Shown here piece by piece: positions 43,511 to 51,622 of a DNA stretch of 64,000 bases; position 1 is the stretch's first letter, and every line of letters begins with the position of its first letter. The stretch is from Lachnospiraceae bacterium. Its GTDB lineage: Bacteria; Bacillota_A; Clostridia; Lachnospirales; Lachnospiraceae. The notes beneath the pieces were generated by a model. That model was not told where the DNA came from. It saw nothing but the letters and a program-made list of their open reading frames with translations, and did no database searches. The translations under genes were made by a program, and so were the position numbers. The stretch covers positions 1 through 64,000 of the forward strand of contig SFGN01000005.1 in assembly GCA_004556565.1 (NCBI GenBank), in the 5' to 3' direction.

Positions 43511-43549
43511 AGTGGGTGGAATATCATACAATCGTAAAGGAGAAGAACA

Positions 43550-45088
43550 ATGAGCAAAAAACCAACCGTATTGATGATTTTAGATGGATATGGATTAAAT
43601 GAAAATACAACCGGTAATGCTGTCGCTGAAGGCAATACACCGGTTATGGACAAGCTGATGGCTGAATGCCCTTTCGTTAAGGGGAATGCAAGCGGACTTG
43701 CAGTTGGACTTCCGGACGGACAGATGGGTAACTCTGAAGTAGGTCATCTGAATATGGGGGCAGGAAGAATCGTATATCAGGATCTTACAAAGATTACCAA
43801 GGCCATCCAGGATGGAGGTTTCTTTGAGAATAAAGCACTTCTTGCAGCCTGTGAGAATGTGAAGGCAAATGATTCCGCACTTCATATGTACGGACTCGTT
43901 TCTGACGGTGGTGTCCACAGTCATCTGGAGCACATTTTCGGTCTTCTGGAGTTGGCGAAGAGACAGGGGCTTGAAAAGGTTTATGTACACTGCTTCCTGG
44001 ACGGACGTGATACTCCTCCGGCATCAGGAAAAGAGTACGTTGAGCAGCTGGAAGCAAAGATGAAAGAACTTGGTGTCGGCAAGGTTGCAAGCGTTATGGG
44101 ACGTTATTATGCGATGGACAGAGATAATCGCTGGGATCGTGTGGAGAAGGCATATAATGCGCTGGTAAAAGGCACTGGTGAGACAACAGAGTCTGCTCCG
44201 GCAGGAATTCAGGTTTCTTATGATGCAGAAGTGACAGATGAGTTTGTTCTTCCGACTGTTGTAGTAGAGGACGGCAAGCCGGTAGCTACAATCAAGGATA
44301 ATGACTCAATCATTTTCTTTAATTTCCGTCCGGACAGAGCCCGCGAAATAACAAGAACGTTCTGTGATGATGAATTTACAGGATTTGACAGAGGTGAACG
44401 TATCCATACAACGTATGTATGCTTTACAGAATATGATGTGACTATTCCGAACAAACAGGTTGCATTCGTAAAAGAAGAAATCACAAATACTTTTGGTGAA
44501 TTCCTTGCGGCAAACGGACTGAAGCAGGCAAGAATCGCCGAGACAGAGAAGTATGCACATGTAACATTTTTCTTCAACGGCGGCGTGGAAGCACCGAATG
44601 AAGGTGAAGACAGGATTCTTGTGAAATCCCCGAAGGTTGCAACTTATGACCTGAAACCAGAGATGAGCGCTTATGAAGTATGTGACAAATTGACAGGTGC
44701 GATCCGTTCCGGCGAGTATGATGTGATTATTATCAACTTTGCGAATCCGGACATGGTCGGCCACACGGGAGTTGAAGCTGCAGCAATTAAAGCTATTGAG
44801 GCAGTGGATGAATGTGTCGGAAAAGCTGTTGAGGCAATTAAGGAAGTTGATGGTCAGATGTTCATCTGTGCGGATCATGGAAATGCAGAGCAGTTGATTG
44901 ACGAAGAGACCGGAGAACCGTTTACGGCGCATACCACAAATCCGGTTCCGTTCATCCTTGTGAATGCAGACCCGGCTTACTCTTTAAGAGAAGGCGGATG
45001 CCTTGCAGACATCGCTCCGACATTGATCGAGCTGATGGGTCTGGAACAGCCGAAAGAAATGACAGGAAAATCTTTGCTTGTTAAATAA
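43550..45088 (+). CDS. gpmI: 2,3-bisphosphoglycerate-independent phosphoglycerate mutase
   Basis: A two-metal enzyme of the alkaline phosphatase superfamily that interconverts 3- and 2-phosphoglycerate. LMILDGYGLNENTTGNAV contains the first Asp ligand, MGNSEVGHLNMGAGRIVYQD the Ser nucleophile, HCFLDGRDTPPASG and MGRYYAMDRDNRWDR the substrate residues, and FADHGNAEQL-like text (ICADHGNAEQLID) plus HTGVEAA the remaining ligands. It is 512 residues, normal for GpmI. Shine-Dalgarno AAAGGAGAAG precedes ATG 43550. Enolase is not in the window. Confidence 0.98.
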   Translation: MSKKPTVLMILDGYGLNENTTGNAVAEGNTPVMDKLMAECPFVKGNASGLAVGLPDGQMGNSEVGHLNMGAGRIVYQDLTKITKAIQDGGFFENKALLAACENVKANDSALHMYGLVSDGGVHSHLEHIFGLLELAKRQGLEKVYVHCFLDGRDTPPASGKEYVEQLEAKMKELGVGKVASVMGRYYAMDRDNRWDRVEKAYNALVKGTGETTESAPAGIQVSYDAEVTDEFVLPTVVVEDGKPVATIKDNDSIIFFNFRPDRAREITRTFCDDEFTGFDRGERIHTTYVCFTEYDVTIPNKQVAFVKEEITNTFGEFLAANGLKQARIAETEKYAHVTFFFNGGVEAPNEGEDRILVKSPKVATYDLKPEMSAYEVCDKLTGAIRSGEYDVIIINFANPDMVGHTGVEAAAIKAIEAVDECVGKAVEAIKEVDGQMFICADHGNAEQLIDEETGEPFTAHTTNPVPFILVNADPAYSLREGGCLADIAPTLIELMGLEQPKEMTGKSLLVK

Positions 45089-45105
45089 AAATATGAAAGA
45101 AATTG

Positions 45106-45146
45106 AGGCGGCGTGAAATGCAAACATATTTTTCATGCCGCCTTTT
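45106..45146 (+). terminator. gpmI terminator
   Basis: AGGCGGCGTGAAA (45106-45118) and TTTCATGCCGCCT (45131-45143) form a 13-bp stem with one G-U pair, followed by TTT. The 44-bp repeat starts three bases later. Confidence 0.9.
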
Positions 45147-45148
45147 AA

Positions 45149-45192
45149 ATTCATGACAATAGAATTCTCGCGAAGTGTGGATTCTATTGTTT
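45149..45192 (+). repeat. 44-bp dispersed hairpin repeat, copy 2
   Basis: Same outer arms as the other copies (ACAATAGAAT / ATTCTATTGT). The inner part is TCGCG-AAG-TGTGG, which keeps pairing through three G-U pairs in the + strand RNA. It lies immediately after the gpmI terminator. Confidence 0.85.
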
Positions 45193-45303
45193 AAAGAAAA
45201 TCTATCATCATCAGTGGGCGAAAGGATGTATTCCGTATGGAAGGCAAACCGGAAGTGATTTTTTATATACCGGTCTCTCCGGACGTCATTTCCTAACAGT
45301 TTA

Positions 45304-45355
45304 CTTTGCAATCTTATAATTAAGGGTTGACATTTGCAAAGAGAACGATTATAGT
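45304..45355 (+). promoter_or_regulatory. Promoter and inverted repeat of the TrmB-lysA operon
   Basis: TTGACA (45327-45332), 17 bases, TATAGT (45350-45355). CTTTGCA (45304-45310) and TGCAAAG (45335-45341) are inverted copies flanking the -35 box. They are a candidate operator for the TrmB-type regulator itself. Confidence 0.65.
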
Positions 45356-45405
45356 GTTTCTGTACAGAACTACTAACAAAATCAAATGATTCCGGAGAGT
45401 GATAT

Positions 45406-46116
45406 GTGGTGGATGAGCAGAGATTTGTAGAATATTTGCAGCATTTTGGCCTGACAAGGCAGGAAGCAGTTCTTTATCAGAAGCTCCTTCTTCATGGAAA
45501 ACAGACAGGGTATGAACTTTCCAAAGAGACAGGTATTTCCCGCTCAAATGTATATGGAGCATTATCGGTACTTGCAGAAAAGGGCGCTGCTTATGTGATG
45601 GAAGGGTCGCCGAAAAAATATATTCCTGTGAAACTTGAGGAATTTTGTGAGAATTGTATCTGCCGCATGAAGGAGGAAAAAGATTGGATGATTGCGAATC
45701 TTCCGGGAGAGAAGATTGTGGAAGAGGGGTATATAACCATCGAAGGGGAAGCTAATATCCGAGATAAAGTGAAGAATCTTCTCAGGAGTGCGGAAGAGAG
45801 GGTTTACATTTCCTGTACGGCAGAACTGCTGGAGCTGTTCTCCGGAGATATCCGGGAACTGGCGGAAAAGAAGCGGAAAGTCGTGATTATTACCGATGCG
45901 GATGTTTCTTTTACAGGCTGCATGATTTATATCAGTGAAGAGAAAGGCAGACAGATTGGGATTATCGCAGATTCAAAGTTTGTGCTTTCGGGAGAATACG
46001 GAGAGGGCAGTATGAATACCTGTCTGTATTCCGGACAGAAGAATTTCGTAATGTTATTTAAAACGGCTTTGGCCAACGAGATAAAATTAATTACACTTAG
46101 CAAAGGAGAACAATAA
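45406..46116 (+). CDS. TrmB family transcriptional regulator
   Basis: A 236-residue protein. Its N-terminal winged helix (FGLTRQEAVLYQKLLLHGKQTGYELSKETGISRSNVYGALSVLAEKG) is the TrmB type. The C-terminal half (RVYISCTAELLELFSGDIRELAEKKRKVVIITDAD) resembles the phospholipase-D-like effector part of the same family. It may sense a sugar or an amino-acid precursor. GTG 45406 follows GGAGAG by seven bases. lysA begins one base after its stop, so control of lysine synthesis is plausible, though TrmB proteins are better known for sugar responses. Confidence 0.85.
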   Translation: MVDEQRFVEYLQHFGLTRQEAVLYQKLLLHGKQTGYELSKETGISRSNVYGALSVLAEKGAAYVMEGSPKKYIPVKLEEFCENCICRMKEEKDWMIANLPGEKIVEEGYITIEGEANIRDKVKNLLRSAEERVYISCTAELLELFSGDIRELAEKKRKVVIITDADVSFTGCMIYISEEKGRQIGIIADSKFVLSGEYGEGSMNTCLYSGQKNFVMLFKTALANEIKLITLSKGEQ

Positions 46117-46117
46117 T

Positions 46118-47392
46118 ATGAGCAAAACACCGTTTGTGACGAAAGAGCAGTTGGATGAGATTACAAAATTATATCCGACACCGTTTCATTTGTACGATGA
46201 AAAAGGAATCCGTGAAAATGTAAAGGCATTGAAAAAAGCATTTTCCTGGAATCCGGGATATAAAGAATATTTTGCGGTAAAAGCAACACCAAACCCGTTC
46301 CTGATAGACATTTTAAGGGAATATGGATGCGGATGTGACTGCTCCTCCTATACAGAATTGATGCTTTCCGAAGCGATAGGTGCAACGGGGGCGGATATTA
46401 TGTTTTCTTCTAATGACACACCGGCAGAGGAATTTATATATGCGGATAAGCTGGGTGCAATTATTAATCTGGATGATTTTACCCATATTGATTTTCTTGA
46501 AAAAACTATCGGACATATCCCGGAAACGATAAGCTGCCGTTATAATCCGGGCGGACTGTTTAAAATCAGCAATGATATAATGGATAATCCGGGGGATGCA
46601 AAATATGGAATGACAACTGAGCAGTTGTCAGAGGCGTTCAAGGTTCTGAAGGAAAAAGGAGCAAAGGAATTCGGAATCCATGCATTTCTGGCAAGCAATA
46701 CGGTGACAAACGAATATTATCCCCTTCTTGCGAAAATTCTGTTTAAACAGGCAGTGAAACTCCAGAAGGAGACAGGGGTACACATCAGGTTTATCAATCT
46801 TTCCGGCGGAATCGGCATTCCGTATAAGCCGGATCAGGAGCCGAATGATATCTATGCGATCGGCGAAGGTGTCCGTCAGGTATATGAGGAGGTTCTCGTG
46901 CCGGCGGGAATGGGTGATGTAGAGATTTATACAGAATTAGGACGTTATATGACAGGACCGTACGGCTGTCTGGTTACAACTGCAATTCATGAAAAGCATA
47001 CACACAAAGAATACATCGGCGTGGATGCCTGTGCGGTAAATCTGATGCGCCCGGCGATGTATGGGGCATATCACCACATTACTGTAATGGGGAAAGAAAA
47101 TCTTCCGTGTGACCACAAATATGATGTTACAGGCTCACTGTGTGAGAATAATGATAAATTTGCGATCGACAGAATGCTCCCGAAGATTGATAAAGGTGAT
47201 TATCTTGTGATACATGATACCGGAGCACACGGCTTTGCGATGGGATATAATTATAACGGAAAGCTGAAATCAGCCGAGATTCTACTGAAGGAAGACGGAA
47301 GTGCAAAGCTGATAAGACGGGCTGAAACCCCTTCAGACTATTTTGCGACGTTCGACTGTTTTGAAATCGGAAAAAAATTGATAAAAAAATAA
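46118..47392 (+). CDS. lysA: Diaminopimelate decarboxylase
   Basis: A PLP enzyme of the alanine racemase-type fold that makes lysine from meso-diaminopimelate. YFAVKATPNPFLIDIL contains the PLP Lys, CDCSSYTELMLSEAIG and MFSSNDTP follow, and FINLSGGIGIPYKPDQE is the phosphate site. IYTELGRYMTGPYGCLVT and GSLCENNDKFAIDR with the second-subunit Cys complete it. It is 424 residues long. The sequence VTKEQLDEITKLYPTPFHLYDEKGIREN is of the clostridial variant. It is coupled to the TrmB-type gene, and ddh, which makes the substrate, lies 4 kb on. Confidence 0.93.
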   Translation: MSKTPFVTKEQLDEITKLYPTPFHLYDEKGIRENVKALKKAFSWNPGYKEYFAVKATPNPFLIDILREYGCGCDCSSYTELMLSEAIGATGADIMFSSNDTPAEEFIYADKLGAIINLDDFTHIDFLEKTIGHIPETISCRYNPGGLFKISNDIMDNPGDAKYGMTTEQLSEAFKVLKEKGAKEFGIHAFLASNTVTNEYYPLLAKILFKQAVKLQKETGVHIRFINLSGGIGIPYKPDQEPNDIYAIGEGVRQVYEEVLVPAGMGDVEIYTELGRYMTGPYGCLVTTAIHEKHTHKEYIGVDACAVNLMRPAMYGAYHHITVMGKENLPCDHKYDVTGSLCENNDKFAIDRMLPKIDKGDYLVIHDTGAHGFAMGYNYNGKLKSAEILLKEDGSAKLIRRAETPSDYFATFDCFEIGKKLIKK

Positions 47393-47432
47393 AAAGTATT
47401 GCAAAATAAATAGTGTTATGCTAAAATATATC

Positions 47433-47462
47433 TCGGCTTGAAAAAGATTTTTTTCAAGCCGA
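47433..47462 (+). terminator. Hairpin after lysA, just before the tRNA
   Basis: TCGGCTTGAAAAA (47433-47445) pairs with TTTTTTTCAAGCCGA (47448-47462). No T tract follows, so it may act as a processing or stability hairpin as much as a terminator. The tRNA begins five bases later. Confidence 0.55.
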
Positions 47463-47466
47463 TTAA

Positions 47467-47549
47467 GCGGATGTGGCGGAATGGCAGACGCACAAGACTC
47501 AAAATCTTGCGGGGGTGACTTCGTGTGGGTTCAAGTCCCACCATCCGCA
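47467..47549 (+). tRNA. tRNA-Leu (anticodon CAA)
   Basis: Acceptor arms GCGGATG (47467-47473) and CATCCGC (47542-47548) pair perfectly, with discriminator A. The anticodon stem CAAGA/TCTTG encloses loop CTCAAAA, giving anticodon CAA (47500-47502), which reads UUG. A long variable arm (GCGGGGGTGACTTCGTGT region) and the T loop GGTTCAAGTCC mark a class II tRNA. CCA is not encoded. Confidence 0.97.
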
Positions 47550-47559
47550 CTGAACAAAA

Positions 47560-47602
47560 AGTACCGGAATCCTTAAAATAAAGGGTTTGCGGTATTTTTT
47601 GT
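47560..47602 (+). terminator. Terminator after tRNA-Leu
   Basis: GTACCGGAATCCTT and AAGGGTTTGCGGTAT form an imperfect stem followed by a run of T and TTGTTTTC. Confidence 0.65.
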
Positions 47603-47618
47603 TTTCAATTTTTTTAAC

Positions 47619-47695
47619 TTGACAAATCTGCGACATGATGATATTCTTACAAAGCTGTTAGCAGCCGCTAACTTTTGTGAGCGGCTGCTGTTTTT
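47619..47695 (+). promoter_or_regulatory. Promoter with competing hairpins ahead of the CydDC-like ABC operon
   Basis: TTGACA (47619-47624), 17 bases, TATTCT (47642-47647); start near 47654. The transcript would at once form either GTTAGC-AGCC-GCTAAC (47657-47672) or the longer AGCAGCCGCT (47660-47669) with AGCGGCTGCT (47680-47689) followed by GTTTTT. The first would prevent the second, which is a terminator-like hairpin. A further GTTAG...CTAAC pair lies near 47706-47721. This looks like an attenuator. An operator function for the same palindromes is possible. Confidence 0.55.
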
Positions 47696-47763
47696 AAGAC
47701 TAATGGTTAGTAAATTCTAACTACGAACGATAATAATACCGACGGAATGGATGGAGAAGGAAA

Positions 47764-49503
47764 ATGATGATTAATAAACGGCTGATCGGGACGGTCGGCG
47801 AAAGCAAAAAATATATTGCCGGAAATGTGGTGATGCAGTGGATTTCTCTTCTGGCAAACATTATTATGATGGCAAGCCTTACAAGCCTGCTGGCGAAGCT
47901 TTTTGAGCGGACTGCCGGAAAAAAAGATTTTATCTCTGTGGCAATTGTCGCTCTGGTGGCGGCTGTGATTCGTTTCTTATGTACGACCGGCGCTTCCCGT
48001 ATGGCATATCTTTCATCAAAGTCTGTGAAAAAGAAATTGCGCAGGCTGATTTATGAAAAACTTCTTCGGCTTGGGGCTTCTTATAACGAACAGGTGAAGA
48101 CTTCGGAAGCTGTGCAGGTCGCGGTGGAAGGTGTTGATCAGCTTGAAACCTATTTTAGCTCTTATCTGCCGCAGTTTTTTTACGCGGTGCTGGCCCCTCT
48201 GACATTGTTTGTTGTTCTTGCTTTTGTAAATCTTCCCTGTGCTGTTGTCCTGCTGATATGTGTTCCGCTGATCCCTGTGGCGATTGCGGCGGTACAGACA
48301 TGGGCAAAGAAGCTGCTTGCGAAATATTGGGGGCAATACACGGCACTTGGCGATACCTTCCTGGAAAATCTTCAGGGGCTTACTACATTGAAGATTTATC
48401 AGGCTGACGGGTTTAAGAACAGGGAAATGAATGAAGAATCCGAAAAGTTCCGGCGCATTACGATGAAAGTACTGACTATGCAGCTGAATTCCATTGCCAT
48501 CATGGATCTGATTGCCTACGGTGGGGCAGCCCTGGGCGTGATCATGGCATCCATGCAGTTTAGGGCAGGAAAAGTATCCCTTGCCGGCTGTCTGCTGATC
48601 ATTTTACTTTCCGCTGATTTCTTCATTCCGATGCGTCTGCTGGGTTCTTTCTTCCATATTGCGATGAACGGCATGGCGGCAAGTGATAAAATTTTCCGCC
48701 TTCTGGATCTGCCTGAAGTTGAGAAAAAAACAGAGAATGTTCCCGGGGATTGCACGATAAAATGTTCCGGTCTGTGTTTTTCTTATGAGAAAGACCGTGA
48801 AATTCTGCACGGGATAAATATGGTATTTCCGATGGGGAGCTTTACTTCTGTTGTCGGGGAAAGCGGATGCGGAAAATCGACAATCTCTGCAATTCTGATG
48901 GGAAGGAATAAAGGTTACACCGGTTCGGTGACAGTCGGCGGCGTGGAGCTTTCAGAGTTTTCAGAGCAAAGCCTTATGGAAAGCTTTACCTACATCAGTC
49001 ACCAGAGCTATCTGTTTAAAGGAACGGTACGTGACAACCTTTTGATGGGATGTCCTGCGGCTTCGGATGATAAACTCTGGGAGGTGCTTGAGAGAGTCAA
49101 TCTGGCCATGTTCCTGAAGAGCGAAAAAGGGCTAGATACACTTCTTTCGGAAAAAGCTTCTAATCTTTCGGGAGGTCAATGTCAGAGACTTGCATTGGCA
49201 CGGGCCTTGCTCCATGACAGTCCGGTTTATATTTTTGATGAAGCGACCTCCAATATTGATATGGAGAGTGAAAATGTCATTATGCGGGAAATATATGACC
49301 TTGCCCGTACCAGGACAGTGATTTTGATTTCCCACCGTCTTGCCAATGTGGCCGGCTCGGATAACATTTATGTAATGGAGACAGGCAACATTGTAGAAAG
49401 CGGGACTCATGAAGAGCTGCTGAAAGAAAATGGAATTTATGCAAAGCTGTGGAATACACAGCAGAATCTTGAGAATTATGGAAAGGAAGGTGAAACGGCG
49501 TGA
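47764..49503 (+). CDS. ABC exporter half (permease plus ATPase), CydD-like
   Basis: 579 residues: six membrane helices within residues 1-310 and an ABC ATPase after. The membrane part, with YFSSYLPQFFYAVLAPLTLFVVL and LIPVAIAAVQTWAKKLLAKYWGQY...GDTFLENLQGLTTLKIY, matches CydD. The ATPase has VGESGCGKSTISAIL, LSGGQCQRLALARALLHD and IFDEATSNIDMESE. CydDC exports cysteine and glutathione in E. coli; here, without cytochrome bd genes near, the cargo is open. Two ATG codons (47764, 47767) follow GGAGAAGGA. It overlaps its partner by four bases and forms a heterodimer with it. Confidence 0.88.
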   Translation: MMINKRLIGTVGESKKYIAGNVVMQWISLLANIIMMASLTSLLAKLFERTAGKKDFISVAIVALVAAVIRFLCTTGASRMAYLSSKSVKKKLRRLIYEKLLRLGASYNEQVKTSEAVQVAVEGVDQLETYFSSYLPQFFYAVLAPLTLFVVLAFVNLPCAVVLLICVPLIPVAIAAVQTWAKKLLAKYWGQYTALGDTFLENLQGLTTLKIYQADGFKNREMNEESEKFRRITMKVLTMQLNSIAIMDLIAYGGAALGVIMASMQFRAGKVSLAGCLLIILLSADFFIPMRLLGSFFHIAMNGMAASDKIFRLLDLPEVEKKTENVPGDCTIKCSGLCFSYEKDREILHGINMVFPMGSFTSVVGESGCGKSTISAILMGRNKGYTGSVTVGGVELSEFSEQSLMESFTYISHQSYLFKGTVRDNLLMGCPAASDDKLWEVLERVNLAMFLKSEKGLDTLLSEKASNLSGGQCQRLALARALLHDSPVYIFDEATSNIDMESENVIMREIYDLARTRTVILISHRLANVAGSDNIYVMETGNIVESGTHEELLKENGIYAKLWNTQQNLENYGKEGETA

Positions 49504-51158
49504 AGAGAAGGAGTGGTTTTACTGTTATGATGCGGCTTGCCGGTCTTGTGAAGCCTCTTGCCGGTTATATGGTTCTGGCAATTCTGATGGGGCTTGCCGG
49601 GCATCTTTGTGCCGCTTATATTACGGTGGCCGGCGGATATGCTGCCGCCCAACTGCTTAATATTGATACACCTTTTACATTGACGATACTTTTTGTCAGC
49701 GTCTGTGCGGCGGCATTGCTCCGCGGTGTCCTGAGATATGCTGAACAGGCATGCAACCATTACATTGCATTCAAGCTGCTGGCTTTGATCCGTGATAAAG
49801 TGTTCCGGGCATTACGGAAATTGTGTCCGGCAAAGCTGGAAGGGAAGGATAAGGGAGATTTGATATCCGTGATTACTTCGGATATTGAGCTTCTGGAAGT
49901 CTTCTATGCACATACTATTTCTCCCGTTGTGATCGCCCTTTTGTTTTCCTCTTTGCTCTCTTTGTTTGTCGGAAGCTTCCATGTGGTTCTAGGAGAAATC
50001 GCATTGGCAGCGTATGTTACAGTCGGAGTAATTATTCCGATTGTAGTTTCAAAGCTCAGCGGAGATGACGGAATGAAATTCCGGACAAAATCAGGACAGC
50101 TGTCCGGTTTTGTTCTTGACAGCCTGAGAGGACTGCCGGAGATCCAACAGTATGGCAGAGGAGCAGAAAGGCTGAAGATGATGAATGAACAGACAGATGC
50201 CCTTGCCGCAGAGGAAGAGAGGATGAAACGTACCGCAGGAAGAAATACTGCAGTCACGAATACCGTAATCCTTATGTTTGATTTCATCATGCTTTTTACG
50301 TCCGCATTTCTTTATCAGAAAGGGCAGGTGGATTTCCCGGGGGTATTGATTCCGGTCATCGCCCTGATGAGTTCATTCGGGCCGGTTGTTGCTCTTGCAA
50401 ATCTGGGAAGTACGCTGCAAAATACCTTCGCGGCAGGAAATCGCGTGCTGGATATTCTGGATGAAACACCGGTCACAGAAGAAATCAGGGGACAGGAAGA
50501 AATCGGATTTTCCGGTGCCTCAGTGGAACAAGTCACTTTTTCCTATGGAAATGAAATGATTCTTGATAATATATCTGTGGAAATTCCCCAGGGTTCAGTC
50601 GTAGGGATAGTAGGAAAAAGCGGAAGCGGGAAATCTACGCTGCTGAAACTGCTGATGCGTTTCTGGAATGTTCAGAAGGGAAATGTGAAAATTTCAGGGA
50701 CAGATGTAGGAAAAATCAATACGGAAAATCTTCGTGACATGGAGAGTTTCGTCACACAGGAAACTCATTTATTCTACGACAGTATCCGGAATAATCTTCG
50801 GATCGCAAAACTGGATGCGACAGATGAACAGATACAGGAAGCCTGCAGAAAAGCTTCTGTTCATGATTTTATTATGAGCCTGCCTCAAGGGTACGATACG
50901 CCGGTCGGTGAACTTGGAGATACTCTTTCCGGCGGGGAGCGGCAGCGGCTGGGGCTTGCAAGAGCGTTTTTGCATGATGCTCCTTTTATGCTGCTTGATG
51001 AACCGACCAGCAATCTTGACAGTCTGAACGAGGCTGTGATTCTCAAATCGCTGCATGAAGAGAGGGATGAGAAAACAGTGGTGCTGGTGTCACACCGTCA
51101 GTCCACCATGAGAATTGCCGATGTCATTTACCGGGTCGGACACGGACGTATGAGTTGA
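49500..51158 (+). CDS. ABC exporter half (permease plus ATPase), CydC-like
   Basis: 552 residues: membrane domain to about 310, then an ATPase with VGKSGSGKSTLLKLLMRF, LSGGERQRLGLARAFLHD and LLDEPTSNLDSLNEA, and switch His in VLVSHRQST. Membrane features such as GVLRYAEQACNHYIAFKLLALIRDKVFRALRKL fit the CydC side of the pair. Its GTG start lies in the stop codon of the partner (GTGA). Both ATPase sites look complete. A DUF454 membrane protein follows. Confidence 0.88.
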   Translation: MKRRSGFTVMMRLAGLVKPLAGYMVLAILMGLAGHLCAAYITVAGGYAAAQLLNIDTPFTLTILFVSVCAAALLRGVLRYAEQACNHYIAFKLLALIRDKVFRALRKLCPAKLEGKDKGDLISVITSDIELLEVFYAHTISPVVIALLFSSLLSLFVGSFHVVLGEIALAAYVTVGVIIPIVVSKLSGDDGMKFRTKSGQLSGFVLDSLRGLPEIQQYGRGAERLKMMNEQTDALAAEEERMKRTAGRNTAVTNTVILMFDFIMLFTSAFLYQKGQVDFPGVLIPVIALMSSFGPVVALANLGSTLQNTFAAGNRVLDILDETPVTEEIRGQEEIGFSGASVEQVTFSYGNEMILDNISVEIPQGSVVGIVGKSGSGKSTLLKLLMRFWNVQKGNVKISGTDVGKINTENLRDMESFVTQETHLFYDSIRNNLRIAKLDATDEQIQEACRKASVHDFIMSLPQGYDTPVGELGDTLSGGERQRLGLARAFLHDAPFMLLDEPTSNLDSLNEAVILKSLHEERDEKTVVLVSHRQSTMRIADVIYRVGHGRMS

Positions 51159-51179
51159 CAAAAATCGGAGGTATGAAAA

Positions 51180-51617
51180 TTGAGGATGAAAAAAGCATTA
51201 TATATCATATTAGGCTGTATAAGCCTTGGATTCGGAGCCGTTGGAGCTGTGCTTCCGCTTCTCCCGTCATTTCCGTTTCTGCTTCTGTCGGCATTTTGCT
51301 TTGCAAGAAGCTCAGACAGGCTGTATCGTTGGTTTACAGGAACAAAGCTTTATCAAAATAACCTTGAGACATATGTGAACGGGCAGGGGATGACTCGGAA
51401 AACAAAAATACGCATCATGGTGACGGTGACCCTTCTGATGTCTGTCGGATTTTTTATGATGCACCGTGTGCCGCAGGGACAGGCCGTCCTTGTCTGCGTA
51501 TGGGTCTTCCATCTGATTTATTTTACATTCCGGGTGAAAACCTATAATTCGAGTCTTGCACGAAATGACTGTACGGACTATAATAATCAGGAACATAACA
51601 GGAATATAAAGAGGTAA
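51180..51617 (+). CDS. DUF454 (YbaN-like) inner membrane protein
   Basis: The N-terminal 75 residues (LYIILGCISLGFGAVGAVLPLLPSFPFLLLSAFCFARSSDRLYRWF) are the YbaN/DUF454 signature with two membrane helices. A second hydrophobic pair follows near 80-115. TTG 51180 is eight bases after GGAGG and is preferred over ATG 51186. It is 21 bases downstream of the ABC exporter pair and five before ddh, so the whole set may be one transcript. Function unknown. Confidence 0.85.
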   Translation: MRMKKALYIILGCISLGFGAVGAVLPLLPSFPFLLLSAFCFARSSDRLYRWFTGTKLYQNNLETYVNGQGMTRKTKIRIMVTVTLLMSVGFFMMHRVPQGQAVLVCVWVFHLIYFTFRVKTYNSSLARNDCTDYNNQEHNRNIKR

Positions 51618-51622
51618 GAATT

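Larger units (their letters stand above)
43012..43549. other. 538-bp gap between tpiA and gpmI
   Basis: It holds the tpiA terminator and the gpmI promoter. A 93-codon frame at 43127-43408 lacks a ribosome site and has no family resemblance, so I do not call it. GCAAACAT (43422-43429) and ATGTTTGC (43478-43485) are inverted copies around the -35 region and may be an operator. Confidence 0.6.
45089..45405. other. 317-bp gap between gpmI and the TrmB-type gene
   Basis: It holds the gpmI terminator, copy 2 of the 44-bp hairpin repeat, about 130 bases without visible structure, and the TrmB-lysA promoter. Confidence 0.7.

Noticed and set aside
47433..47695. T-box or other amino-acid leader ahead of the ABC exporter because of the nearby tRNA-Leu
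   Set aside because: No T-box sequence (AGGGTGGNACCGCG) or specifier stem is visible; the tRNA is a separate gene with its own downstream hairpin.
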